Source: Streptomyces griseosporeus (lineage in GTDB: Bacteria > Actinomycetota > Actinomycetes > Streptomycetales > Streptomycetaceae). Taken from it: DNA of 64,000 bases. The position numbers and the translations under genes were made by a program. The notes beneath the pieces are model-generated. The model was not told the DNA's origin, ran no database searches, and saw only the letters and a program-made list of their open reading frames with translations. Shown here one piece after another: positions 12,072 through 19,848 of the stretch. Each line of letters begins with the position of its first letter. Position 1 is the stretch's first letter. Where the stretch lies: the NCBI RefSeq assembly GCF_014656055.1, contig NZ_BNBR01000002.1, positions 499,164 through 563,163 on the forward strand. The letters are read 5' to 3'.

Positions 12072-12938
12072 ATGTCCGTGACGCTCGCCGGAACGATCAC
12101 CCCGGCCGACGGCCTGACCCTGACCCGCGTCGGCTACGGCGCCATGCAGCTGGCCGGACCGCACGTCTTCGGTCCGCCCCGGGACCGAGCGCGGGCCGTG
12201 GCCGTGCTGCGGGCCGCGGTCGACGCCGGCATCACCCACATCGACACGGCCGACTTCTACGGCCCGGTCGTCGTCAACGAGATCATCCGCGAGGCCCTGC
12301 ACCCCTACCCGGAAGACCTGCACCTGGTCACCAAGGTCGGCGCGCGGCGCGGCCAGGACGGCTCCTGGATCATGTCCCGGCACCCCGAGGACCTGAAGGC
12401 GCAGGTGTACGACAACCTGCGCAGCCTCGGCGTGGAGACGCTGGACGTGGTCAATCTGCGTCTGGGCGACCAGGACACCCCGAACCGGGAGCCGGTCGCC
12501 GAGCAGTTCGGGGCGCTGGCCGAGCTGCGCGAGCGGGGCCTGATCCGGCGCCTGGGGCTGAGCGCGGCCTCCGCCGGGCAGCTCGACGAGGCCCGTTCGA
12601 TCGCGCCCGTGGTCACCGTGCAGAACCTCTACAACCTGGCCGTCCGGCGCGACGAGGCCCTGCTGGAGCGGTGCGCGGCCGAGAACATCGCCTTCGTGCC
12701 GTACTTCCCGCTCGGCGGCTTCACGCCCCTGCAGTCCGAGACGCTGGAGAAGGTCGCCGCCCGTCTGGAGGCCTCGCCCCAGCAGGTGGCCCTGGCCTGG
12801 CTGCTGCACCGCTCACCGGCCATCGCCCTCATCCCCGGCACCTCCTCCCCCGGTCACCTGCGCGAGAACATCGCCGCCGCCGCGCTGGCGCTGCCCGACG
12901 ACGCGCTGGCGGAACTGGACACCATCGGGGCGAGGTGA
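12072..12938 (+). CDS. aldo/keto reductase family oxidoreductase
   Basis: A 288-aa TIM-barrel AKR. The Asp and Tyr of the tetrad are in HIDTADFYGP and the Lys is in LVTKVGARRG. The usual His segment reads LDVVNLRLGDQ, with no His at the expected place; this variant is seen in a subgroup of bacterial AKRs. The NADP-binding end (IPGTSSPGHLRENI) is intact. A GAGAGAGG ribosome site precedes ATG 12072, which fixes the start. It is divergent from the XRE/MmyB regulator, its probable controller. Substrate unknown. Confidence 0.9.
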   Translation: MSVTLAGTITPADGLTLTRVGYGAMQLAGPHVFGPPRDRARAVAVLRAAVDAGITHIDTADFYGPVVVNEIIREALHPYPEDLHLVTKVGARRGQDGSWIMSRHPEDLKAQVYDNLRSLGVETLDVVNLRLGDQDTPNREPVAEQFGALAELRERGLIRRLGLSAASAGQLDEARSIAPVVTVQNLYNLAVRRDEALLERCAAENIAFVPYFPLGGFTPLQSETLEKVAARLEASPQQVALAWLLHRSPAIALIPGTSSPGHLRENIAAAALALPDDALAELDTIGAR

Positions 12939-12996
12939 ACGCCCGGCCCCCGGGGTACCCGGCCCGTGGCAGACCCGTGCGGCGGAAGGAGCCCGG

Positions 12997-13584
12997 GTGG
13001 GCGCGCAGGACCCCCTACGGACGTACCACGACAAACGGGACTTCGGCAGGACCCGCGAACCGTCGGGGCGGACCCCGGCCGGCGGGGGCGAGGAGCCGCG
13101 GTTCGTGGTGCAGATCCACGACGCGCGGCGGATGCACTTCGACTTCCGGCTGCAGGTGGGCGACGTGCTCAGGTCGTGGTCGGTGCCGAAGGGCCCGTCG
13201 GACGACCCGCGGGACAAGCGGCTGGCCGTGCCCACCGAGGACCACCCGCTGGAGTACGAGGAGTTCGAGGGCGTCATCCCGCGCGGCGAGTACGGCGGCG
13301 GCACCGTCATCGTCTGGGACCGGGGGACGTACGAACCGCTCAGCCACGACCGCCGGGGCCGTCCCGTCGACTTCGCGGAATCCCTGGAGCGCGGTCACGC
13401 GACCTTCCGCCTCAAGGGCAGCAAGCTGCGCGGCGAGTACGCCCTCACCCGTTTCCGGGACGGCGACTGGCTCCTGGTGAAGGCCGGGCACGGCGCCCGG
13501 GGACGGGGGACGCCCGATCCGCGCCGGGCCCGCTCGGTCCGCACGGGCAGGACGCTGGCCCAGGTCGCGGCGGACGAGAGCTGA
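12997..13584 (+). CDS. LigD-type 3'-phosphoesterase domain protein
   Basis: A 195-aa stand-alone version of the phosphoesterase module of bacterial non-homologous end-joining ligase D. It trims 3'-phosphates and ribonucleotides at DNA ends. Hallmarks are YHDKRDFGRTREPSG, FVVQIHDARRMHFDFRL (the His-Asp metal site), SWSVPKGPS, EDHPLEYEEFEGVIP and GEYGGGTVIVWDRG. The GTG start follows a GGAAGGAG site. A separate ATP-dependent ligase lies about 5 kb downstream at 18735. No polymerase domain or Ku gene is in the window. Confidence 0.9.
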   Translation: MGAQDPLRTYHDKRDFGRTREPSGRTPAGGGEEPRFVVQIHDARRMHFDFRLQVGDVLRSWSVPKGPSDDPRDKRLAVPTEDHPLEYEEFEGVIPRGEYGGGTVIVWDRGTYEPLSHDRRGRPVDFAESLERGHATFRLKGSKLRGEYALTRFRDGDWLLVKAGHGARGRGTPDPRRARSVRTGRTLAQVAADES

Positions 13585-13630
13585 GCCGCGGGCCGGTCCG
13601 GGCAGGTCGCCTCCGGGGCGGCGCCGGTGG

Positions 13631-15973
13631 TCAGCCGGGCAGGGGCTGCTCGGCCCAGATCGTCTTGCCGCCGGCGGTCTGCCGGCTGCCCCAGCGCTGG
13701 GTGAGCTGGGCGACCAGCAGCAGACCGCGGCCGCCCTCGTCGTACACGTGGGCGCGGCGCAGATGCGGGTAGGTCGAACTGCCGTCGGATACCTCGCAGA
13801 TGAGGGCGCGGTCGCGGATCAGCCGCAGCCGGATGGGCGGGGCGCCGTAGCGGATGGCGTTGGTGACGAGTTCGCTGACGACGAGTTCGGTGACGAAGGC
13901 GGCCTCCTCCAGGCCCCAGGCGGCCAGTTGTCCGGTGGCGGCCTGGCGGGTGACGGCGACCTGGGCCGGGTCCGGCGGCACGTCCCAGGTGGCGACCCGG
14001 TCGGCGCCGAGCGCGCGGGTGCGGGCCAGCAGCAGGGCCACGTCGTCGACGGGGTCCTCCGGCAGGACCGCCTTGAGGACGGTGTCGCACAGGGTCTCCA
14101 GGCTCTCCGCCGGGGCGCTCAGGGCCCGGCACAGCTCCTCGGTGGCGTGGTCGACGTCCAGCTCCCGGTGTTCGACGAGGCCGTCGGTGTAGAGGGCGAC
14201 CATGGAGCCCTCGGGCAGCTGGAGTTCGGTGGCCTCGAAGGGCAGTCCGCCGACGCCGAGGGGCGGTCCTGCGGTCATGGGCACGAGGTGGACGGTGCCG
14301 CCGGGCAGGACGACGGCCGGAGCGGGGTGTCCGGCCGCGGCGAGGCAGAGCCGGCGGTCCACCGGGTCGTAGACGGCGTACAGGCAGGTCGCGCCGAGTT
14401 CGGCGACCTCCTCGCCGTTGTCCTGGCCGTCGGCGGCGAGGTGGGTGACCAGGTCGTCGAGGTGGGTGAGGAGTTCGTCCGGGGGCAGGTCGACGTCGGC
14501 GAGGGTGCGCACCGCCGTGCACAGCCGGCCCATGGTCGCCGCGGAGGGGATGCCGTGGCCGACGACATCGCCGACGACCAGGGCGACGCGGCTGCCGGAG
14601 AGCGGGATGACGTCGAACCAGTCGCCGCCGATCCCGGCGAGCGACCCGCACGGCAGATAGCGGTGGGCGACGTCCACGGCGGCCTGGCCGGGCAGCCCGC
14701 GCGGCAGCAGGCTGCGCTGGAGGGCGAGCGCGGTGCTGCGTTCGCGGGCGAAGCGGCGGGCGTTGTCGACGCAGACGGCGGCCCTGCTGGCCACCTCCTC
14801 GGCGAGGACGGCGTCGTCCTCGGCGTACGCGTCGGGCTGGCTGGTGCGCACCGCCACGGCCACACCGAGCGTGGTGCCGCGGGCCCGCAGCGGCACGGCG
14901 AGCATCGTGTGGGCGCCCTCGCGGTAGCGGCGGCCCTGGGGGCCGCGGGCGTTGCGCTCGGCGATCCACCGGTGGAAGCCGGGATCGTCGGCGCCGCTGA
15001 CGACGGCGCGCCCCTCGCGCAGCGCCCGGGCGGGCGGGGAGTACGGCGGGTAGACGTCCGTCTCGCCGAGGTGGACGGCGGCCTCGGGGGTGCCCGGGTG
15101 GGCGGAGCCGTGGGCGACGCGGCGCAGGACGACGTCCTCGGGGTCCGCGGGCGGGGGTTCGTCGGCGCCGAGGACCCACTCCAGCAGGTCGACGCTGACG
15201 AAGTCGGCGAACCGGGGCACGACGAGGGCGACCAGTTCCTCGGCGGTGCGCACCACGTCGAGGGTGGTGCCGATGGTGGTCGCGGCCTCGTTGAGCAGGG
15301 CCAGCCGCTGGCGGGCCCGGTACTGCCCGGTGCTGTCGAACGCGGCGAGGCCGACACCGACGACGTCGTCGGCGGCGTCGCGGACCGGCCACATCTCGAT
15401 GTTCCAGGCGTGCTCGCGGACGCCGGAGGGGGTGCGGGTGAAGCTTTCGTAGCGCACGGGCCGGCCGGTCTCGGCGACCTCGCGGAGGTGGTCCACGACG
15501 CCCCGGCCGCGCTCGGCGTCGTCGACGGTGTCGGCGTAGGGGCGGCCGAGCAGCTCCTCCTGGGCGACGCCCAGCACCCGGCAGGCTGTGTCGTTGAGCC
15601 GCAGGTAGCGCTGCCGGGTGTCGAAGACGGTCAGCGACATCGACGCCTGCTGGAAGGCCCGCCCGGCCAGCGTCGGCTCCGCCCCGGTGGGCGGCTCGGC
15701 GGTCACCGCCCAGGCGTACGGCCGGCCGTCGGCGCCGTGCAGCGGGAAGGCCCGGGCGCGGACGGGTACGGCGGTGCCGTCGCGGTGCCGCAGTACGACG
15801 GTGCCGGTCAGCGAGAGCAGGGAGCCGGGCGGGGCGGGCTCGGCGAGCAGGTCGCGCACGGATCGGCCCACGGCCTCCTGGGCCGGGTAGCCGGTGAGCC
15901 GCCGGGCGCCGTCGCTCCACCCGGTCACGACGCCTCGTATGTCGACGACCGCCGCGGCGGCGACTTGCTCCAT
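13631..15973 (-). CDS. PAS/GAF-SpoIIE phosphatase with C-terminal HATPase domain
   Basis: A 780-aa sensory PP2C-type phosphatase. Order of domains: two PAS domains (about 1-115 and 115-235), a GAF domain (about 250-410), a SpoIIE/RsbU phosphatase (about 430-640, with GIGGDWFDVIPLSG and VGDVVGHG), and a GHKL ATPase/anti-sigma domain (about 655-775, with ELVTNAIRYG and GGRGLLLV). Such proteins dephosphorylate STAS antagonists and can themselves phosphorylate them or bind sigma factors. ATG 15973 gives a natural N-terminus (MEQVAAAAVVDIRG); the frame extends further upstream, but with biased sequence. It is probably cytosolic. Its partner could be the STAS protein at 41705 or one elsewhere. Confidence 0.9.
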   Translation of the reverse strand: MEQVAAAAVVDIRGVVTGWSDGARRLTGYPAQEAVGRSVRDLLAEPAPPGSLLSLTGTVVLRHRDGTAVPVRARAFPLHGADGRPYAWAVTAEPPTGAEPTLAGRAFQQASMSLTVFDTRQRYLRLNDTACRVLGVAQEELLGRPYADTVDDAERGRGVVDHLREVAETGRPVRYESFTRTPSGVREHAWNIEMWPVRDAADDVVGVGLAAFDSTGQYRARQRLALLNEAATTIGTTLDVVRTAEELVALVVPRFADFVSVDLLEWVLGADEPPPADPEDVVLRRVAHGSAHPGTPEAAVHLGETDVYPPYSPPARALREGRAVVSGADDPGFHRWIAERNARGPQGRRYREGAHTMLAVPLRARGTTLGVAVAVRTSQPDAYAEDDAVLAEEVASRAAVCVDNARRFARERSTALALQRSLLPRGLPGQAAVDVAHRYLPCGSLAGIGGDWFDVIPLSGSRVALVVGDVVGHGIPSAATMGRLCTAVRTLADVDLPPDELLTHLDDLVTHLAADGQDNGEEVAELGATCLYAVYDPVDRRLCLAAAGHPAPAVVLPGGTVHLVPMTAGPPLGVGGLPFEATELQLPEGSMVALYTDGLVEHRELDVDHATEELCRALSAPAESLETLCDTVLKAVLPEDPVDDVALLLARTRALGADRVATWDVPPDPAQVAVTRQAATGQLAAWGLEEAAFVTELVVSELVTNAIRYGAPPIRLRLIRDRALICEVSDGSSTYPHLRRAHVYDEGGRGLLLVAQLTQRWGSRQTAGGKTIWAEQPLPG

Positions 15974-16097
15974 ATCGCCAGGATGGTCCCATCCGTCGAC
16001 CGCATCAACCACGCGGACCGCGGGACGCCCGCGCGGGACCGGTCCGGGCGGCACGCGCACGGGAGCGGTCACACAGGCGGGCAGGAGGCCGGTCCCG

Positions 16098-16131
16098 CGG
16101 GCGCACGCGCCGTGCGCGGCGCGTGCGCCCG
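16098..16131 (-). terminator. GC-rich hairpin downstream of the peroxiredoxin gene
   Basis: A 14-bp perfect stem (16098-16111 paired with 16118-16131) with a 6-nt loop lies just past the stop of the minus-strand peroxiredoxin gene. There is no U-run, as is usual for Streptomyces. It separates that operon from the SpoIIE-phosphatase gene. Confidence 0.6.
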
Positions 16132-16144
16132 GGGGGGGCGACGG

Positions 16145-16612
16145 TCAGCCGCGGTGGGCGCGCAGGGCCGCGAGGGCGCGGTCGGCGTGGGTGTTCATGC
16201 GCAGCTCGCTGCGCACGACCTCCAGGACGGTGCGGTCCTCGGCGATGACGAAGGTGACCCGCCGGGTGGGCGCGAGGGAGAAGCCGCGCCGTACGCCGAA
16301 CAGCTCCCGTACGGTGCCGTCGGCGTCGGAGAGCAGCGGCATGCCGAGGCCGTGCCGGCCGGCGAACTCCTGCTGCCGGTCGACGGGGTCGCCGCTGATG
16401 CCGACCGGACGGGCGCCCACGGCGGCGAACTCGGCGGCCAGGTCCCGGAAGTGGCAGGCCTCCGCGGTGCAGCCCGGGGTGAGGGCGGCGGGGTAGAAGA
16501 AGAGGACGACCGGCCCGTCGGCGAGGAACTCCGACAGCTTGCGCGGGGTGCCGGTCTCGTCGGGCAGGGCGAAGTCCTCGACGCGGTCGCCGGGCTTCAG
16601 CGGCGCGCTCAT
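16145..16612 (-). CDS. peroxiredoxin, BCP/PrxQ type
   Basis: A 155-aa thiol peroxidase that reduces hydroperoxides with thioredoxin. The active-site block is YPAALTPGCTAEACHFRD, with peroxidatic and resolving Cys five residues apart as in the PrxQ/BCP group. FFYP, GISGD and the C-terminal VRRGFSLAPTRRVTFVI strand are typical. ATG 16612 overlaps the stop of the DoxX-like gene (ATGA), so the two are translated together. A membrane DoxX protein with a peroxidase suggests a small oxidative-stress operon. Confidence 0.92.
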   Translation of the reverse strand: MSAPLKPGDRVEDFALPDETGTPRKLSEFLADGPVVLFFYPAALTPGCTAEACHFRDLAAEFAAVGARPVGISGDPVDRQQEFAGRHGLGMPLLSDADGTVRELFGVRRGFSLAPTRRVTFVIAEDRTVLEVVRSELRMNTHADRALAALRAHRG

Positions 16613-16983
16613 GCCCGGGCCTCCGCGGTGCGGGCGACGCCACGGGCCCACAGCACCAGCGGCACCTGCAGCGGCAGCCGTCCGAAGGCCGCGGCCCGCT
16701 GCGGGGCGGGGCGGTCACGCCAGTCCAGGGCCATCTTCACGTTGGCGGGGAAGACGCCGACGAAGAACCCGGCCGCGGCGCGCGCAGCCACCCGCCGGGT
16801 GCGGGGCAGCGCCAGCCCGGCCGCGAGGGCCAGCTCGGCGACGCCGCTGGCGTAGGTCCAGGCACGCGGCGAGCCGGGCAGCGAGCGCGGCACGGTCGCG
16901 TCGAACGGCCGGGGTGCCGCGAAGTGGGCGACGCCCGCGGCGGCCAGCAGTCCGGCGAGCAGCAGGGGCGAGCGGTGGGACAC
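16609..16983 (-). CDS. DoxX/MauE-like small membrane protein
   Basis: A 124-aa protein with about four hydrophobic helices. Motifs include GVAHFAAP near the N-terminus, a GVAELALAAGLALP helix and an ANVKMALDWRD loop, as in DoxX-family proteins annotated near redox genes. The start was set at GTG 16983 because a GGGAGGA site precedes it and the longer frame runs through the promoter. It is coupled to the peroxiredoxin gene by a 4-bp overlap. The role is unproven; related DoxX proteins act in membrane redox or sulfur stress. Confidence 0.8.
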   Translation of the reverse strand: MSHRSPLLLAGLLAAAGVAHFAAPRPFDATVPRSLPGSPRAWTYASGVAELALAAGLALPRTRRVAARAAAGFFVGVFPANVKMALDWRDRPAPQRAAAFGRLPLQVPLVLWARGVARTAEARA

Positions 16984-17017
16984 GGGTCCTCCCAGTGGGG
17001 GCGACGGCTGGCGCGCG

Positions 17018-17033
17018 ATATTACTGTACGGTA
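17018..17033 (-). promoter_or_regulatory. candidate -10 element and overlapping palindrome for the doxX-prx operon
   Basis: On the minus strand TAATAT (17018-17023) is a good -10 element about 35 bp before the DoxX-like start. The near-perfect palindrome TACTGTACGGTA (17022-17033) overlaps it, a layout typical of a repressor operator. The MarR or TetR products encoded next door are possible ligands. Confidence 0.45.
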
Positions 17034-17040
17034 GGCACCG

Positions 17041-17300
17041 GCGGACCGCCGGGCTTCCCCACCGCTGGTCGCTCGCGTGCGCCCCGGACTTCGTCACCGC
17101 CGGTCGGCCTCATGCGCGGCGGGCCTCCCCACCGCCGGCCGGCCTCGTGCGCGGCGGGCCTCCCCACCGCCGGCCGGCCTCGTGCGCGGCGGGCCTCCTC
17201 ACCGGTGGTCGGCCTCGTGCACCCCGGGAATTCGTCACCGCCGGTCGACCTCGTACGCCCCGGACTTCCTCACCGCTCGTCGGCCTCGTGCGCGGCCGCA
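17041..17300. repeat. 35-bp imperfect tandem repeat array, about seven copies
   Basis: Units begin at about 17041, 17076, 17111, 17146, 17181, 17216, 17252 and (partial) 17287. The spacing is 35 bp except for one 36-bp unit. The core is CGTGCGCGGCGGGCCTC followed by CCCACCGCCGGCCGGCCT, with substitutions between copies; the units starting at 17111, 17146 and 17181 are closest. 35 is not a multiple of three, so it is not a coding repeat. The array fills the gap between the DoxX-like promoter and marR and runs into the last codons of marR. There are no unique spacers, so it is not a CRISPR array. Confidence 0.85.
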
Positions 17301-17770
17301 TAGGCCAGGAAGTCGTCGACCATGCGGTGGAAGAGCCCGGCCAGCTGCCGCAGCTCCTCGGGCCGCCAATGGGCGAGCGCGAGCTGCATGCCGTGCACCC
17401 CGGCGTCGCGGACCCGGCGGATCGCGTCCCGGCCGGCGTCGGTCAGCTCGATGCGCTGGGCACGGCCGTCGTCGGGATCGGGGACGCGGGTGACGTACCC
17501 GGCCCTCTGCAGTTGCTGCACGGTGCGGGTGACGTGCGAGGCCTCCACGCCCAGGCGGTGGGCGAGTTCCCCGGGCCGCAGCGGCTCGGCGTCGGCGACC
17601 TGCCGCAGCAGGGCGACCGCGGCCCGGTCCAGGGGCACCCCGGCGAGGGCCATGAGGCGCTCGTGCTGCCGGGCCCGGGTGCTGAGGTAGGTGATGCGGC
17701 TCAGCGCCCGCTCGATCTCGGTCACTTCCGGGGCGGCGCCGGGGGTGGTGGGCAGCGGCGAGGTGGGCAT
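17270..17770 (-). CDS. MarR-family transcriptional regulator
   Basis: A 166-aa winged-helix regulator. Helices of the DNA-binding domain run through LRPGELAHRLGVEASHVTRTVQQLQRAGYVTRVPDPDDGRAQRIELTDAG, with the wing at DPDDGRAQ. The C-terminal helices form the dimer. The last ten or so codons lie in the 35-bp repeat array. Upstream, TTGCGTTACGCAA at 17791-17803 is a likely autoregulatory operator. On the minus strand a TAGCGT element lies 6 bp before the ATG, so the mRNA may be leaderless. Target genes may include the doxX-peroxiredoxin pair. Confidence 0.9.
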   Translation of the reverse strand: MPTSPLPTTPGAAPEVTEIERALSRITYLSTRARQHERLMALAGVPLDRAAVALLRQVADAEPLRPGELAHRLGVEASHVTRTVQQLQRAGYVTRVPDPDDGRAQRIELTDAGRDAIRRVRDAGVHGMQLALAHWRPEELRQLAGLFHRMVDDFLAYAAAHEADER

Positions 17771-17790
17771 ACGGTCACGCTACCATCTCG

Positions 17791-17803
17791 TTGCGTTACG
17801 CAA
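17791..17803. promoter_or_regulatory. candidate MarR operator
   Basis: TTGCGTTACGCAA is a perfect inverted repeat of 6-bp arms around one central base, lying 21 bp upstream of the marR ATG. Size and placement fit MarR autoregulation. Confidence 0.55.
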
Positions 17804-17880
17804 TTAACTCGTCGCCGGTGCCGGATCCCGCCACGGTCCGGCCCCCGCCCCGGCGCCGCGCCACAGGTCCCGGACCCCGC

Positions 17881-18531
17881 TCAGGCCGGTCCGGTGACCG
17901 GGGCCGTCCACAGGCCGACCAGCGCGTCGACCAGGCCGGTGGCCGCCTCCTCCCAGGTGGCGCGCGGCGTGGGGGTGCCCTCGGCGAGGGCGCGTTCGCG
18001 TTCGGCGGCGGTGTGCAGGATCAGGTGCCGGGCCATGGCGCCCCGTTCCGCGCGCACCGGCTCGGGGAGGTCCGCCAGGCAGCGGTTCAGCCCGTCGACG
18101 GCGACCCGCAGGGACGGGGAGGCGAGGGATTCCTCGATCATGATCGGGTAGAGGGCGGGGTCGGTCATCACCTGGGCGCAGAAGCGGGCGTACCAGGTGG
18201 GGCTGCCCAGCGCCGCCAGGTGCCCGGTCACCGGCCGCACCAGGCAGGAGACCCAGGTGCGCACGTCCCGGGCGTCGCCGGCCTCGGCCACCAGCCGGCC
18301 GCGGATCTCCTCCACCTGCCCGGCGTGCCGGCGGGCGATGGCGCGGACCAGGTCGGCCTTGGTGCCGAAGTGGTAGCCGACGGCGGCGTTGTTGCCCTGG
18401 CCCGCGGCCTCGCTGACCTGCCGGTTGGACACCGCGTACACGCCGCGCTCGGCGAACAGCCGCTCGGCCGCGGTGAGGATCAGCTCGCGGGTCGCGCCCG
18501 TCTGCTCCGCCCGTACCGACCTGCCCGCCAT
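17881..18531 (-). CDS. TetR-family transcriptional regulator
   Basis: A 216-aa TetR regulator. The N-terminal HTH runs through LILTAAERLFAERGVYAVSNRQVSEAAGQGNNAAVGYHFGTKADLVRAI, and the C-terminal ligand/dimer domain contains a TetR_C-like segment (RFCAQVMTDPALYPIMIEES). ATG 18531 gives the natural start; a longer in-frame extension exists but lacks a ribosome site. It is divergent from the ATP-dependent DNA ligase gene. A TAGGCT -10-like element on its strand is at 18591-18596. Ligand and targets are unknown. Confidence 0.9.
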   Translation of the reverse strand: MAGRSVRAEQTGATRELILTAAERLFAERGVYAVSNRQVSEAAGQGNNAAVGYHFGTKADLVRAIARRHAGQVEEIRGRLVAEAGDARDVRTWVSCLVRPVTGHLAALGSPTWYARFCAQVMTDPALYPIMIEESLASPSLRVAVDGLNRCLADLPEPVRAERGAMARHLILHTAAERERALAEGTPTPRATWEEAATGLVDALVGLWTAPVTGPA

Positions 18532-18734
18532 CGCCACCACCGTCCCGGAAACGGCGCCGCCCGCCCGCTCGGGCGGCGTCCCGCCAGGGAAGCCTACAAA
18601 AGCGCACGTCGCACGGGGTGAGGGCATCCCTTCCAGTGCAGCCGGGGCCTCGGCGGCCGGGGGTGGTGCGCCGTTCGGTGGAAACCGGGGGCGGGGGCGC
18701 GTGGCCGGGCGCCGGGGCGTCGAGACCTTCTGCC

Positions 18735-19718
18735 GTGACCCTGCCGCTCATCTCCCCCATGCTCGCCACCCCGGGAACCCTGCCGCCCGCCGCGCAGGAC
18801 GCGCGCTGGGCCTATGAGACCAAGCAGGACGGGCAGCGTGTGGTGGTGTATCTGCCCGGCGACGGCAGCGTGGTGCTGCGGGCCCGGTCGGGTGAGGTCA
18901 TCACCGGCGCCTACCCGGAGCTGCTGGCGCTGGGCGACGCGCTCGGGGACACCCCCGCCGTGCTGGACGGGGAGGTGCTGGCGCTCGACGCGCAGGGGCG
19001 TGCCGACTTCCAGCTGCTGCAGTCCCGCATGGGCCTGGCGCACGCCCCGCGCCGCGCCGCCCGGCGGGCCGCGGAGGCGCCGGTGCACCTGGTGGTGTTC
19101 GACGTGATGCACCTCGCCGGGCGCTCGCTGCTCGCGCTCCCCTACACCCGGCGGCGCGCGGAACTGCTGGACCTGGGGCTCACCGGCGGCTACTGGTCGA
19201 CGCCCGCGGCGCTCGTCGGCCACGGCGCCGAGGCGCTGCGGGCCACCCGGGAGCACGGCCTCGAGGGCCTGGTGTGCAAGCGGCTCGACTCGGTGTACGA
19301 GCCGGGGGTGCGCTCCCGCTCCTGGATCAAGATCCGCAACATGCACGGCGTCGACGTGATCATCGGCGGCTGGCTGCCCGGCAAGGGACGGCTGACGGGG
19401 CTGCCCGGCGCCGTCCTGGTCGGCCAGCGGTCCCCGGACGGCGTCCTGCGCTATGTCGGCGGGGTCGGCACCGGCTGGAGCGAGGCGGAACGGGAGCAAC
19501 TGGCCGACCTGTTACGGGACTTGGCGACCGACACATGCCCCTTCACGCCCGCGCCGCGACTGGGGGACGCCCACTGGGTGCTGCCCCGGCTGGTGGGCGA
19601 GGTCCGCTACAGCACCCGGACCCGCGCGGGCATGCTGCGGCAGCCGTCCTGGCTGCGACTCCGGCAGGACCTGAGCCCCGAGGAGTCGGCGGCGGACCTG
19701 CCCGGGCCGCCGGCGTGA
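18735..19718 (+). CDS. ATP-dependent DNA ligase (LigD/LigC ligase-domain type)
   Basis: A 327-aa nucleotidyltransferase/OB-fold ligase that seals DNA nicks or ends through a ligase-AMP intermediate. Adenylated Lys30 is in motif I, KQDGQR. Other motifs are VLDGEVLALD (III), VVFDVMHLAG, EGLVCKRLDSVYEPGVRSRS (IV) and WIKIRN (V), followed by the C-terminal OB fold. GTG 18735 is chosen because the family N-terminus (LPLISPMLA) begins there; no clear ribosome site is seen. Codon 260 (19512-19514) is TTA, a possible bldA control point. It is the natural partner of the phosphoesterase at 12997. Confidence 0.92.
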   Translation: MTLPLISPMLATPGTLPPAAQDARWAYETKQDGQRVVVYLPGDGSVVLRARSGEVITGAYPELLALGDALGDTPAVLDGEVLALDAQGRADFQLLQSRMGLAHAPRRAARRAAEAPVHLVVFDVMHLAGRSLLALPYTRRRAELLDLGLTGGYWSTPAALVGHGAEALRATREHGLEGLVCKRLDSVYEPGVRSRSWIKIRNMHGVDVIIGGWLPGKGRLTGLPGAVLVGQRSPDGVLRYVGGVGTGWSEAEREQLADLLRDLATDTCPFTPAPRLGDAHWVLPRLVGEVRYSTRTRAGMLRQPSWLRLRQDLSPEESAADLPGPPA

Positions 19719-19848
19719 TCTTTCCGTTGGGCTGATCTTCACCGGCGAGACGCCCACCCCCTCTTGGCGCGGACATGCAAAACAGGGCACCCTGAACTCC
19801 CCTTCCCCCCACAGCCGTTGGGCTGCGCCCGGAGCAGAGGAGGACGCA

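Noticed and set aside
13395..15992. Very long minus-strand open frame over the phosphatase gene
   Set aside because: It is an out-of-frame Arg/Pro-rich translation typical of GC-rich shadow frames; the real gene in the other frame has full PAS, GAF, SpoIIE and HATPase motifs.
17041..17300. CRISPR-like array
   Set aside because: Units are contiguous with no unique spacers and differ by many substitutions; no cas genes are near.
19786..19797. Short CAGGGCACCCTG palindrome before the NPP1 gene
   Set aside because: Too short to call an operator or terminator without conservation data.
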